A stretch of DNA of 64,000 nt from UBA2336 sp965227265 (GTDB taxonomy: Bacteria > Bacteroidota > Bacteroidia > Cytophagales > Cyclobacteriaceae): positions 3,038,001 to 3,102,000 of the forward strand of contig OZ245738.1 in the NCBI GenBank assembly GCA_965227265.1. The letters are read 5' to 3'. This document shows positions 33,906-42,455 of this stretch, one piece after another. Position 1 is the stretch's first letter; the number at the start of each line of letters is the position of its first letter. The position numbers and the translations under genes were made by a program. The notes beneath the pieces were generated by a model. The model worked only from the letters and a program-made list of their open reading frames with translations, had not been told where the DNA came from and did no database searches.

Positions 33906-35003
33906 ATGTTAGGACACCGCTTCACAAATTATACACCTCCCCCGGAACAGGGCAAAAGCGATTTCGAAAAACTGCATAAGATCTTCATGCAGCTGATCTT
34001 AATTACCTCCGGCAACGTGGGCGAAGCCTTGCAATGGCTCACTGAATTGGACAAGCAATATGGTCTTACAAACCCTCAATATGGCATTGGCGACTACATT
34101 GAGCAATTAAAGCGCGAAGGCTACATCACCGATGAAGGCCCGAAAGGAGAGTTCAAATTAAACGCAAAAAGTGAGCAAAGTCTACGCAAATCCGCTCTCG
34201 AAGAAATTTTTGGGCGGTTGAAAAAATCAAAGGGCGGTGAACATCAAACGTTACACACCGGTCGTGATGGTGAGCAAACAACAGAGCATAGAGATTACGA
34301 ATTCGGAGATACGTTAGATCAAATTTCAGTTACCGATTCATTACGCAATGCGCAGATCAACCATGGAGTGGATAACTTTTTCATGACCGAAGGAGATTTG
34401 GAGGTTATGGAAAGTGAATTCAAAGCACAAACATCAACCGTGCTGATGATTGATATTTCGCACTCGATGATTTTGTATGGTGAAGACCGGATCACACCTG
34501 CTAAAAAAGTAGCAATGGCGTTATCGGAACTGATCACCAAAAAATACCCGAAAGACACGCTCGATATTTTAGTGTTTGGCGATGATGCCTGGCAGATTGA
34601 AATCAAAGACCTGCCATACTTACAAGTTGGACCTTATCACACTAATACCGTTGCCGGATTAGAGTTGGGTATGGACATTCTGCGCAGAAGAAAAAACGCG
34701 AACAAACAAATGTTCATGATCACGGATGGCAAGCCAACGTGTTTAAAAGAAGGGATAAAATATTATAAGAACAGCTTCGGCCTCGATACGAAAATTTTAA
34801 ACAAGACCTATACGCTTGCAGCCCAATTGAAGAAGCTCAAGATTCCGGTAACAACCTTTATGATCGCAACTGATCCCTATCTCAAATCGTTCGTGCGTGA
34901 ATTCACCAAGATTAACAACGGTAATGCCTACTACAGCGGATTGGAAGGCTTAGGCAATCTCGTATTCGAAGACTTTAAAAAGAACAGACGTAAGACTTTA
35001 TAA
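33906..35003 (+). CDS. VWA-domain protein paired with an AAA+ ATPase
   Basis: A 365-residue soluble protein. Residues 1-110 are helical with a winged-helix-like stretch (DYIEQLKREGYITDEGPKGEF). Residues 175-350 are a von Willebrand A domain with a complete MIDAS: D183-I-S185-H-S187, a conserved Thr/Asn loop (HTNTVAGL) and MITDGKP. It is followed after a repeat-filled spacer by a MoxR/chelatase-like ATPase, the standard arrangement of ATPase plus VWA adaptor (as in RavA-ViaA, NorQ-NorD and CbbQ-CbbO). The target protein is unknown. The pair looks like one I recall as widely conserved but uncharacterised, annotated as magnesium chelatase. Confidence 0.85.
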   Translation: MLGHRFTNYTPPPEQGKSDFEKLHKIFMQLILITSGNVGEALQWLTELDKQYGLTNPQYGIGDYIEQLKREGYITDEGPKGEFKLNAKSEQSLRKSALEEIFGRLKKSKGGEHQTLHTGRDGEQTTEHRDYEFGDTLDQISVTDSLRNAQINHGVDNFFMTEGDLEVMESEFKAQTSTVLMIDISHSMILYGEDRITPAKKVAMALSELITKKYPKDTLDILVFGDDAWQIEIKDLPYLQVGPYHTNTVAGLELGMDILRRRKNANKQMFMITDGKPTCLKEGIKYYKNSFGLDTKILNKTYTLAAQLKKLKIPVTTFMIATDPYLKSFVREFTKINNGNAYYSGLEGLGNLVFEDFKKNRRKTL

Positions 35004-35008
35004 TAAAA

Positions 35009-35080
35009 GTTAATAGTTATTAGTTAATAGTGGCCTAGCCATTTAACAATAACTATTAACGGATAACTTTTAACTGATAA
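35009..35080. repeat. AT-rich intergenic palindrome, family A (VWA-AAA+ spacer)
   Basis: GTTAATAGTTATT (35009-35021) and AATAACTATTAAC (35048-35060) are a perfect 13-bp inverted repeat. Bases 35055-35080 match 1680-1705 at 23 of 26 positions. The copy ends exactly at the ATG of the AAA+ gene. Confidence 0.75.
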
Positions 35081-36595
35081 ATGAAACAACCAAAAACATT
35101 AGGAGAGCTAAAAGCCTCCGGCTACAAATCCAAATCAATCAAAACCGAGCTTCGCGAGAACCTCATAAAAAAATTACAAAAGAAAGAGACCGTCTTTGCC
35201 GGGATATGGGGATACGAAGAAACTGTAATTCCTGATTTAGAACGTGCGATACTTGCCGGTCATGATGTAAACTTGTTAGGCTTACGCGGACAAGCAAAAA
35301 CCCGTTTAGCAAGATTGATGGTTCACTTATTAGACGAATACATTCCGATTGTTGAAGGTTCTGAATTAAATGATGATCCGTTTCAGCCATTGTCACGCTA
35401 TGCGAAAGATAAACTTGCAGAGCTTGGAGATAATACACCAATTTCATGGTTGCATCGCGATGAACGTTATTCCGAAAAATTGGCAACACCGGATGTTTCC
35501 ATTGCCGATTTAATTGGGGATGTTGATCCAATCAAAGCTGCAACGTTGAAATTACCCTACTCAGATGAGCGTGTAATTCACTTCGGATTAATCCCGCGTT
35601 CCAATAGAAGCATTTTTGTAATCAACGAATTGCCTGATTTACAAGCCCGCATTCAGGTTGCTTTGTTTAATATTTTACAGGAAGGCGATATCCAGATTCG
35701 AGGATTTAAAATCCGGATGCCACTCGACCTTCAATTTGTTTTCACTGCAAACCCGGAAGACTACACAAATCGCGGCAGCATTGTAACTCCACTGAAAGAC
35801 CGGATCGATAGTCAGATTATAACACATTATCCTAAAACACTTGAGATTGGTAAACGTATTACGCAACAAGAAGCGAATCTGAAAGACGAACAGAAATCTA
35901 TCACCGTTCATGAGATTGCAAAAGATCTGATCGAACAGATTGCCTTTGAAGCCCGTAAGAGTGAGTTTATTGATGCAAAGAGTGGTGTGTCAGCACGCTT
36001 AACAATTTCAGCGTATGAAAATTTAGTTGCTGCTGCTGAACGCAGAAGCATTCTGAATTCAGAAAAATCGGCTTCCATCCGAGTAAGCGATTTCATTGGT
36101 GTTGTTCCGGCTATAACCGGAAAGGTGGAATTGGTTTACGAAGGTGAGCAGGAAGGTCCTGGCATTGTTGCTCAGAATTTAATTGGAAAAGCAATCCGCA
36201 CACAATTCCTGAACTATTTTACCGACCCTGAGAAGTTCAGAAAGCAAAAAGAAAAAAGTCCGTATAAAAAAATCACCGACTGGTTCGGTGATGGCAACAA
36301 AATCGATTTGCTGCATGATATGAGTCAGCCAGATTTCGAGAAAGCGTTAAAAGGCGTTCCGGGACTATCTGAATTGATTAAAGACCTTCATAAATCACAG
36401 CCGGATCCTGTTAAACTATTTTTAATGGAGTTTGCGCTGCACGGTTTAGCAGAGTACAGCCAGATCAGTAAACATAATCTTACAGCTGGGAATCAATTCA
36501 AAGATTTGCTTAGCAGCATGTTTACGTTACCGAAGAATTTTTCAGAAGATGACGGTGATGATGACGAAGCGTTGGGTGGCGGAAAGAGACGTTAA
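35081..36595 (+). CDS. MoxR/magnesium-chelatase-like AAA+ ATPase
   Basis: A 504-residue AAA+ ATPase of the chelatase/MoxR clade. Walker A is GLRGQAKT (G67-T74), Walker B is FVINEL (N182-E183, with Asn where Asp is usual) and sensor 1 is in FTANPEDYTNRGS (N224). A helix-2 insertion, GDIQIRGFKIRMP, precedes it as in BchI and MoxR, and the C-terminal ~150 residues are an acidic, helical extension. No tetrapyrrole genes are near, so metal insertion into porphyrin is doubtful. With the upstream VWA protein it probably forms a remodelling complex for another protein. Confidence 0.86.
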   Translation: MKQPKTLGELKASGYKSKSIKTELRENLIKKLQKKETVFAGIWGYEETVIPDLERAILAGHDVNLLGLRGQAKTRLARLMVHLLDEYIPIVEGSELNDDPFQPLSRYAKDKLAELGDNTPISWLHRDERYSEKLATPDVSIADLIGDVDPIKAATLKLPYSDERVIHFGLIPRSNRSIFVINELPDLQARIQVALFNILQEGDIQIRGFKIRMPLDLQFVFTANPEDYTNRGSIVTPLKDRIDSQIITHYPKTLEIGKRITQQEANLKDEQKSITVHEIAKDLIEQIAFEARKSEFIDAKSGVSARLTISAYENLVAAAERRSILNSEKSASIRVSDFIGVVPAITGKVELVYEGEQEGPGIVAQNLIGKAIRTQFLNYFTDPEKFRKQKEKSPYKKITDWFGDGNKIDLLHDMSQPDFEKALKGVPGLSELIKDLHKSQPDPVKLFLMEFALHGLAEYSQISKHNLTAGNQFKDLLSSMFTLPKNFSEDDGDDDEALGGGKRR

Positions 36596-36708
36596 GCAAT
36601 TGTTAACCCGCGAGGCCGATAAAGGTATAAAAAAAATTCACTTTTTATCCTCTTTCAACTTCGGGTTGGTTTTCAGTACATTTATTCAACTAAGTGATTG
36701 GTGCAGGT

Positions 36709-38052
36709 ATGTCGAAAAACCAAAAGGAGAAGAAGATCTTCGTGCTGGATACTTCTGTAATTATTTATGAACACAATTCCATCCTCAACTTTGCCGAACA
36801 CGATATAGGAATTCCGATTACGGTTCTTGAAGAGCTCGATAATTTCAAAAAAGGCAACGATACTAAAAATTTCGAGGCGCGTGAGTTTATCCGTCTGATG
36901 GATAAGCTGGCCAAAGGTCAGATGCTTCATAATTGGAACCCGCTGAACGGTAAAACCAAAGGCAATTTTAAAGTGATCATGGACACCGGGGGAACGGAGG
37001 CGCTCGATGCCAACAAAGTTTTCAACGAAGACAAGCCCGATCACCGCATTTTAAACGCAGCGCTTTCTTTACAAAAAGAGGAAAAAGGCCGCAGGGTAAT
37101 CCTTGTATCAAAAGATGTAAACTTGCGCCTGAAGGCCATGGCACTTGGCTTATTGGCGGAGGATTATACTACCGGTAAGATTCAGAATATATCCTCACTG
37201 TACACGGGCAGAACTGTTATTGAAGATGTTGACTCCAACATGATCAACCTGCTCTACGATAAAGGCTATTGTCCGCCAAAAGAGATTCTGGGTAAGCTTG
37301 AACCAGAGAAAAATCATTTCTACATTTTAAAAAGCGGCAAGAAATCTGCAATGGCCTACTATAACCCGGCCAACGAAATGATAGAACAGGTCGAAAAACG
37401 TTCGGTGTATGGTATTAAGCCTAGAAATGCCGAACAGACATTTGCTATTCATGCGGTAATGAAACCAGAAATTAAACTGGTGTCTATACAAGGTGTTGCA
37501 GGAACGGGAAAAACATTGCTTGCGCTGGCAGGTGCGCTCGAACAGAAACGAGAGTTCAAACAAATTTATTTAGCACGCCCCATTGTTCCGCTAAGCAATA
37601 AAGACATCGGTTATTTGCCAGGCGACATAAAGTCCAAGCTTAATCCATACATGGAGCCGCTTTGGGATAACCTAAAATACATTCAAAATCAATACAGCGA
37701 AACGGATAAGGAGTACTCCAAGATCACCGAAATGGTGAATCAGGAAAAACTTGTAATTACTCCACTCGCTTACATCCGCGGACGAAGCTTATCAAATATT
37801 TGCTTTATTGTGGATGAAGCTCAGAATCTCACTCCGCATGAAGTGAAAACAATTATTACTCGGGCTGGTGAGAATACGAAGTTCATCTTCACGGGTGATA
37901 TTTATCAGATTGATACGCCTTACCTCGATTCACAAAGTAATGGGCTCTCCTACCTAATCGACAGGTTGAAGAACCATGAACTGTATGCGCATATTACACT
38001 AGAGAAAGGTGAGCGTTCCGAGTTAGCGAATCTGGCCAATCATTTACTTTAG
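36709..38052 (+). CDS. PIN domain-PhoH ATPase fusion
   Basis: A 447-residue cytoplasmic protein. The N-terminal PIN RNase-like domain (5-140) keeps acidic residues: FVLDTSVIIY, VLEELDNF and VILVSKDVNLRLKA. The C-terminal PhoH domain carries Walker A GVAGTGKT (G262-T269) and Walker B FIVDEAQN. The PIN-PhoH pairing couples RNA cleavage with unwinding in characterised relatives. ATG 36709 is preferred over a GTG at 36694 because MSKNQKEKKIFVLDTS is the usual short lead-in. It is convergent with, and overlaps by four bases, the next minus-strand gene. Confidence 0.9.
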   Translation: MSKNQKEKKIFVLDTSVIIYEHNSILNFAEHDIGIPITVLEELDNFKKGNDTKNFEAREFIRLMDKLAKGQMLHNWNPLNGKTKGNFKVIMDTGGTEALDANKVFNEDKPDHRILNAALSLQKEEKGRRVILVSKDVNLRLKAMALGLLAEDYTTGKIQNISSLYTGRTVIEDVDSNMINLLYDKGYCPPKEILGKLEPEKNHFYILKSGKKSAMAYYNPANEMIEQVEKRSVYGIKPRNAEQTFAIHAVMKPEIKLVSIQGVAGTGKTLLALAGALEQKREFKQIYLARPIVPLSNKDIGYLPGDIKSKLNPYMEPLWDNLKYIQNQYSETDKEYSKITEMVNQEKLVITPLAYIRGRSLSNICFIVDEAQNLTPHEVKTIITRAGENTKFIFTGDIYQIDTPYLDSQSNGLSYLIDRLKNHELYAHITLEKGERSELANLANHLL

Positions 38053-38822
38053 AGTGGTCTGCGCTGGATAAAAAACATCATTCCAATACCAAGGTTAAGT
38101 TCGTGCATCAGATGCTCATAGTGTTGCCTTTCACTGACAGTCTGCGGGTCAGGATTATAACTTGTATTTTTTAGTGTATACATAACATCTAGGTCGAAAA
38201 CGGAATAGTTGAGATCAGCCGTAATGGCTACTCTTTTCGCGATCCGGTAGCCCACCATAATTCCTGGATTGATTAAGAAGACTTTTTGTGTTCGAGCAGG
38301 TGTGTTGAACTCAAGATTAATAATTTCATTTGTACCGTTTCTTTTCAGGCTGGCCCTTCGTGTATCGGTGTGGAAGAGCGCGACTCCAAATTGCAGCCGG
38401 CTGATGAACAACCAATGACCATGTTCCCAGCGGTAAGCAGGCCCCAGTCCCATTTTAAAGTATCCCTGATTGAGAGAAAACTGTTCTCCCCAGGATAAAA
38501 AGTAATCCGGGTATTGTGCTTCGAGGGTTGATTCGAAATCCTTCGCAGTTTTATCAGAACTGTTTAACGTAGCTACAAAAATCTCAATCCCCCAATCATT
38601 GAAAAAATAATCTGCAGAAAGCGAACCTCCGGTAAAAATTTTGTTCTCATAATGGATTAACCCATCCGCGTAAGACTTCGATGGAACCTGTGAAAGCGGA
38701 CCTCCTGCCAGTATGCTAAACCGGCCAGCCAGGTTGAATGGATTATAAATTTTATCCTGTCCAAAGACCGTACTTAGTATAATAATCTGGAAGGCTATAA
38801 TCAGCCATAAAGATTTTTTCAT
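38049..38822 (-). CDS. Outer-membrane beta-barrel-like protein
   Basis: I do not recognise a named family. The 257-residue protein has a signal peptide (1-21, ending TVFGQ), then alternating hydrophobic/polar strands ending in aromatic residues (GGSLSADYFFNDWGIEIF, GYFKMGLGPAYRWEHGHW, LFISRLQFGVALF, GIMVGYRIAKRVAITADLNYSV). This is typical of an 8- to 10-stranded outer-membrane barrel. The gene starts two bases after the stop of the preceding lipoprotein gene, so both are one operon. The 3' end overlaps the convergent PIN-PhoH gene by four bases. Confidence 0.72.
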   Translation of the reverse strand: MKKSLWLIIAFQIIILSTVFGQDKIYNPFNLAGRFSILAGGPLSQVPSKSYADGLIHYENKIFTGGSLSADYFFNDWGIEIFVATLNSSDKTAKDFESTLEAQYPDYFLSWGEQFSLNQGYFKMGLGPAYRWEHGHWLFISRLQFGVALFHTDTRRASLKRNGTNEIINLEFNTPARTQKVFLINPGIMVGYRIAKRVAITADLNYSVFDLDVMYTLKNTSYNPDPQTVSERQHYEHLMHELNLGIGMMFFIQRRPL

Positions 38823-38824
38823 GG

Positions 38825-39406
38825 TTATTGCAGATTAATTTCTTCTGTAATACCTGTTAACGTGACGCCAGTATCGAATTCAAGCTCAAGTTGAAATTGA
38901 TGCATCCCTGCCTGGGGAACCGTGAGCAGAAAAAAGTCACTGTCAAAGCTTGGCTGCCCGCCATACACAGAAGTCAGTTGAGTTTCGCCTTGATAGGCTT
39001 CCAGACTTATATAACGACCATTCTTTAACATTCTGAAGAGATCTGTAACATCACTCCCTGCCGGATATGCATCATTCAAGTCATTCACCGTATGTATTTG
39101 AATCGTGGTAATCACATCCCCGAGCCGGTAAAATACGGTGCAATCACAGGCATACGCTGCGGTAAAAAATAAAGGTGCCCTGTTACAATCCGAAAGCATT
39201 GATGCGCTAAGGCCCATGCGAATTCCGAATGCCTCTTTAGGAACTGACAGTCCACCTTCCAACGGAACTTCCCCTGAATTATTTAGCACAGACAGAGTCA
39301 TCGTATCAACCGATGTAGGCCGGGAGTCACCTCCACAGTCGCAGCACGAAAAAAATGTCCGGCAGATAAACGCAACGACAAGAATACCTAGACCTTTCTT
39401 AATCAT
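38825..39406 (-). CDS. Predicted lipoprotein of unknown function
   Basis: A 193-residue exported protein. MIKKGLGILVVAFICRTFFSC is a type II signal peptide, with lipidation likely at the first of several cysteines (FFSCCDCGGD). The mature part is beta-rich with Cys pairs (SDCN, YACDC) and no catalytic motif I recognise. It resembles small DUF-type lipoproteins encoded beside barrel proteins in Bacteroidota. The ATG at 39406 is preferred over a TTG at 39412. It is followed two bases later by the outer-membrane barrel gene, suggesting an envelope pair. Confidence 0.72.
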   Translation of the reverse strand: MIKKGLGILVVAFICRTFFSCCDCGGDSRPTSVDTMTLSVLNNSGEVPLEGGLSVPKEAFGIRMGLSASMLSDCNRAPLFFTAAYACDCTVFYRLGDVITTIQIHTVNDLNDAYPAGSDVTDLFRMLKNGRYISLEAYQGETQLTSVYGGQPSFDSDFFLLTVPQAGMHQFQLELEFDTGVTLTGITEEINLQ

Positions 39407-39472
39407 AAGCAATGACGGATAGGTGTCTCTGAAAATCAGATTATGTACAGTTAAGATACAAATTCCGGAAAT

Positions 39473-39499
39473 AAAAAAGGGATGCTGAGCATCCCCTTT
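39473..39499 (-). terminator. Terminator of sucD
   Basis: On the minus strand AAAGGGGATGC and GCATCCCTTT pair around a 3-nt loop with one bulged base, followed by a run of T. It lies 23 bases after the sucD stop. Confidence 0.85.
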
Positions 39500-39521
39500 A
39501 ACAAAATAATAATAATGTCAG

Positions 39522-40403
39522 TTATTTCTTTTTGAGCACTTGCAGAACCGTGTCGCCAATTTCTGCAGGCGATTCTACTACGTGGATCCCGCATTCACGC
39601 ATGATTTTCATTTTAGCGGCAGCTGTATCTTCAGCTCCACCAATAATTGCACCAGCATGACCCATTCTTCTTCCCGGAGGCGCTGTTTGTCCTGCAATGA
39701 ATCCAACAACAGGTTTTTTATTTCCGGTTTCTTTGATCCAACGCGCAGCAGTTGTTTCATAGTTACCGCCAATCTCACCGATCATTACAATCGCATCCGT
39801 TTCCGGGTCGTTCATCAATAACTCAACTGCATCTTTAGTTGGTGTGCCGATGATCGGGTCACCTCCAATTCCAATGGCAGTTGAAACGCCAAGGCCGGCT
39901 TTCACAATCTGGTCAGCCGCTTCATACGTAAGTGTTCCTGATTTTGATACAACACCTATTCTACCCTTTTTGAATACAAAGCCTGGCATGATACCGACTT
40001 TGGCTTCACCTGGCGTAATTACACCGGGACAGTTTGGGCCGATCAGGGTAACATCTTTTTTATTCTTTAAATATTTCTTGGCCACCATCATATCCTTTAC
40101 CGGAATTCCTTCGGTGATGGTGATGACTACTTTAATACCAGCGTCAGTTGCTTCCATGATTGCATCGGCTGCAAAAGCCGGAGGCACAAAAATAATTGTT
40201 ACATCCGCACCGGTTTTTTCAACCGCTTCTTTTACGGTGTTGAATACCGGCCGGCCGAGGTGTTCTGTGCCGCCTTTTCCAGGAGTAACTCCACCCACTA
40301 CATTGGTTCCGTATTCAATCATTTGCCCGGCATGGAAAGATCCTTCCGATCCGGTAAAACCCTGAACAATAACGCGCGAATTCTTATTGACTAATACACT
40401 CAT
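39522..40403 (-). CDS. sucD: Succinate-CoA ligase, alpha subunit
   Basis: TCA-cycle enzyme that makes ATP or GTP from succinyl-CoA. At 293 residues it is of full length. The CoA-binding domain GFTGSEGSFHAGQMIEYGT is near the N-terminus, GPNCPGVITPGE at about 123, and the phosphorylated histidine H249 lies in GRRMGHAGAII. The beta subunit gene (sucC) is not adjacent: sucD stands alone between its own promoter and terminator, as is common in Bacteroidota. The ATG at 40403 lies 22 bases from the -7 element. Confidence 0.96.
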   Translation of the reverse strand: MSVLVNKNSRVIVQGFTGSEGSFHAGQMIEYGTNVVGGVTPGKGGTEHLGRPVFNTVKEAVEKTGADVTIIFVPPAFAADAIMEATDAGIKVVITITEGIPVKDMMVAKKYLKNKKDVTLIGPNCPGVITPGEAKVGIMPGFVFKKGRIGVVSKSGTLTYEAADQIVKAGLGVSTAIGIGGDPIIGTPTKDAVELLMNDPETDAIVMIGEIGGNYETTAARWIKETGNKKPVVGFIAGQTAPPGRRMGHAGAIIGGAEDTAAAKMKIMRECGIHVVESPAEIGDTVLQVLKKK

Positions 40404-40425
40404 GGGGGATGTTTTTAGAACCCTA

Positions 40426-40456
40426 CAAAAATAGGATATAAAACGGTTCAGCCAAA
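40426..40456 (-). promoter_or_regulatory. Perfect Bacteroidota promoter of sucD
   Basis: On the minus strand: TTTG (40453-40456), exactly 19 bases, TATTTTTG (40426-40433). Both elements and the spacing fit the phylum consensus. The leader would be about 15-17 bases. Confidence 0.8.
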
Positions 40457-40471
40457 CCGGTTTTTAAACAG

Positions 40472-40506
40472 AAAGGCCTGACTTACGCGGTGTAAATCAG
40501 GCCTTT
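40472..40506 (-). terminator. Terminator of the CHASE2/FecR-like operon
   Basis: AAAGGCCTGA (40472-40481) and TCAGGCCTTT (40497-40506) form a perfect 10-bp stem. It lies 20 bases after the last FecR-like gene and upstream of the sucD promoter. Confidence 0.8.
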
Positions 40507-40525
40507 ATAAATAACTATTAATTTT

Positions 40526-41419
40526 TTATTTGAACTCCATGCGCTTCAGAAAATCTTCGTAGGAGGTTTTGTATAGCTCAACATCAGGCGCTGCAGCATA
40601 CGCTTCGCGATAGGCAGTCAGCGCATCAACCAGCAAGAGATTTTCTTCATAAAATCCTGCCATCACATATTTTGTTAACGCTGAAGTCTGATCCATTCCT
40701 GAACCAAGCTGCTGCACTAAACTATCGATCTTCGCCCGTTCATCACGTTGAAGTCTTTTAATGATATAATTTTTAGATCCGGCACCGGGTTTATCCTTCG
40801 CGACAATCCGAACCATCACCTGAGGTTCGTTTTTGAATTTATCATCAGTAAGAGAGATTGTTGTCCAGGGCTCAGTAGCATCAACCTTGGCAATATCTTC
40901 CTCCATTAAATTTGAAAAGATAACCTGATAAGGACCTTTTACATTCAGCGTAGACCATTCGATTAAAACATGATCTCCATAAACTTTAGACAAGTCTGAT
41001 TCAGGCAAGAAAGCCAGGATGACATCTTTCGGAACGATTGGTCCGCGGTGCACAGCTCCTGTGGCTGATAGCCGATTCTTCTTTTGTGTTTCGCTGCTTA
41101 AGATAAAATCCGTGTATTTATTTAATACACTTGTGCCGGGAGCCATTTTAGTAACAAGCTCAGAAACTTTATACGTTTTCGCATCACGAACCTCGAGTGG
41201 TTTTCCACTTGCATGGATAAGGCCGAGGTAAGCATTCTCGCCAACTTTAACTTCATCGCTTGGTTTCAGGGAAGCGCCAACCTTTATTGTCTGCCAGCTG
41301 TTAGCAGATTTAACTTCTGTTTTGCCTTTGCTAACCAATACCTTAAAGGCATAGGTTTGAGCAAACAGCACGTTTGTTACCAATAAAAAAGCCAGGACAA
41401 AAACTACGCGTACTTTCAT
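40526..41419 (-). CDS. Periplasmic FecR-like protein, copy 2
   Basis: A 297-residue exported protein (signal peptide 1-20, ending LFAQ). Residues 22-120 form a FecR-like beta domain: VSKGKTEVKSANSWQTIKVG, SDEVKVGENAYLGLI, KPLEVRDAKTYKVSEL. The segment NKYTDFILSS and KKNRLSATGAVHRG is almost identical in the neighbouring copy, so the two arose by tandem duplication. Residues 125-215 look like a beta-sandwich and the last 60 form a TPR-like helical hairpin (MAGFYEENLLLVDALTAYREA). It is last in the trio with CHASE2 and is not next to any sigma factor, unlike classic FecR. Confidence 0.75.
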   Translation of the reverse strand: MKVRVVFVLAFLLVTNVLFAQTYAFKVLVSKGKTEVKSANSWQTIKVGASLKPSDEVKVGENAYLGLIHASGKPLEVRDAKTYKVSELVTKMAPGTSVLNKYTDFILSSETQKKNRLSATGAVHRGPIVPKDVILAFLPESDLSKVYGDHVLIEWSTLNVKGPYQVIFSNLMEEDIAKVDATEPWTTISLTDDKFKNEPQVMVRIVAKDKPGAGSKNYIIKRLQRDERAKIDSLVQQLGSGMDQTSALTKYVMAGFYEENLLLVDALTAYREAYAAAPDVELYKTSYEDFLKRMEFK

Positions 41420-41448
41420 GTATTAAATTGATTATGTGGGTAAAGCAA

Positions 41449-41472
41449 AAGAGCCGCCAAACAGCAGCTCTT
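41449..41472 (-). terminator. Weak terminator-like hairpin between the two FecR-like genes
   Basis: AAGAGC (41449-41454) and GCTCTT (41467-41472) can pair, followed on the minus strand by TTGCTTTA. It could reduce expression of the downstream copy relative to the upstream one. Confidence 0.4.
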
Positions 41473-41493
41473 CTGTTATTATTTTCTGATTAC

Positions 41494-42408
41494 TTATTTT
41501 TTGATGTTGTTCCTGAAAAGAAAATCATTGTAAAATTCCTGATACTGGTCTACATCAGGCTGCAATTTTAGAGCTTTTTGATACGCAACAATTGCATCAA
41601 TTAGTAAATGATGTTCTTCATAGAATCCAGCTAATTGAACTTGACCAAGCGCAGACTCTTCAGCTTCAGCAGCCAATGGGCCCATCTCAACTTTAAATTG
41701 GTTTTGCAATTCCTGAGCCTGTTTCGCATCCAATGCTTTGATCATGAACTCGCCAGAAATTTGTTTAGGATCAGATTTAGATTTTACCTGAACAACAAGG
41801 CCTTTCGAAAAAGCATCGGTATTGAATTTATATTTTGGATTCTTAACATCCAGGTTTATCGTTTTTTCTGAAGTCTCAAATTTATCAAGCTCTTCGCTCG
41901 CCATATTGGAAACAGTTACAATGTATGGGCCAGCCGATTCGGTAGTCCATGAGATAACGGCTACGTTATTTAAGATAGATGCTTTCTGGCTTTCCGGAAG
42001 ATGAACATTGATTGCTGTTGGATCACCACGGTGAACAGCTCCTGTTGCACTCAACCGGTTTTTCTTTGTTTCAGCATTTGAGCTGAGAATAAAGTCAGTG
42101 TATTTGTTTACTACACTTGAACCGGCTGCTATCTTTTTGGTCAGATCAGCTACTTTATAATTTCCTGCCTGACGAACCTCAAGTGGTTTGCCTTGTGCAG
42201 AAATCAATCCGATGTAAGCGTTATCAACTAATTTTACTTCGTCACTCGATTTAAGGCTGGCACCTGTTTTAATAGGCTGCCAGGTATCACCTGACTTAAC
42301 TTCGTTCGAACCTTTGTTCGCCATAACTTTAAAAGCGTAGTCCTGGGAGAAGGCAGTTGAGGTGATGAAAAGAAACGCAACAATTGCAGCTAACTTTCTG
42401 GTTTTCAT
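41494..42408 (-). CDS. Periplasmic FecR-like protein, copy 1
   Basis: A 304-residue exported protein with a signal peptide (MKTRKLAAIVAFLFITSTAFSQ), the same FecR-like beta domain as its neighbour (SDEVKLVDNAYIGLISAQG, KPLEVRQAGNYKVADL), the shared NKYTDFILSS and NRLSATGAVHRG segment, a middle beta domain, and a C-terminal TPR-like hairpin (LAGFYEEHHLLIDAIVAYQKAL). The ATG at 42408 is preferred; an earlier in-frame start gives nine residues before the signal peptide. It starts 47 bases after the CHASE2 gene, so the three form an operon. The function is not known; sensing of envelope state with CHASE2 is inference. Confidence 0.76.
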   Translation of the reverse strand: MKTRKLAAIVAFLFITSTAFSQDYAFKVMANKGSNEVKSGDTWQPIKTGASLKSSDEVKLVDNAYIGLISAQGKPLEVRQAGNYKVADLTKKIAAGSSVVNKYTDFILSSNAETKKNRLSATGAVHRGDPTAINVHLPESQKASILNNVAVISWTTESAGPYIVTVSNMASEELDKFETSEKTINLDVKNPKYKFNTDAFSKGLVVQVKSKSDPKQISGEFMIKALDAKQAQELQNQFKVEMGPLAAEAEESALGQVQLAGFYEEHHLLIDAIVAYQKALKLQPDVDQYQEFYNDFLFRNNIKK

Positions 42409-42455
42409 GATTTTATATACTGATTTATAGGTCAAATTTACTAAATAATCCGACT

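Noticed and set aside
39844..40365. 173-codon open frame antisense to sucD
   Set aside because: Shadow of sucD; no domain or signal.
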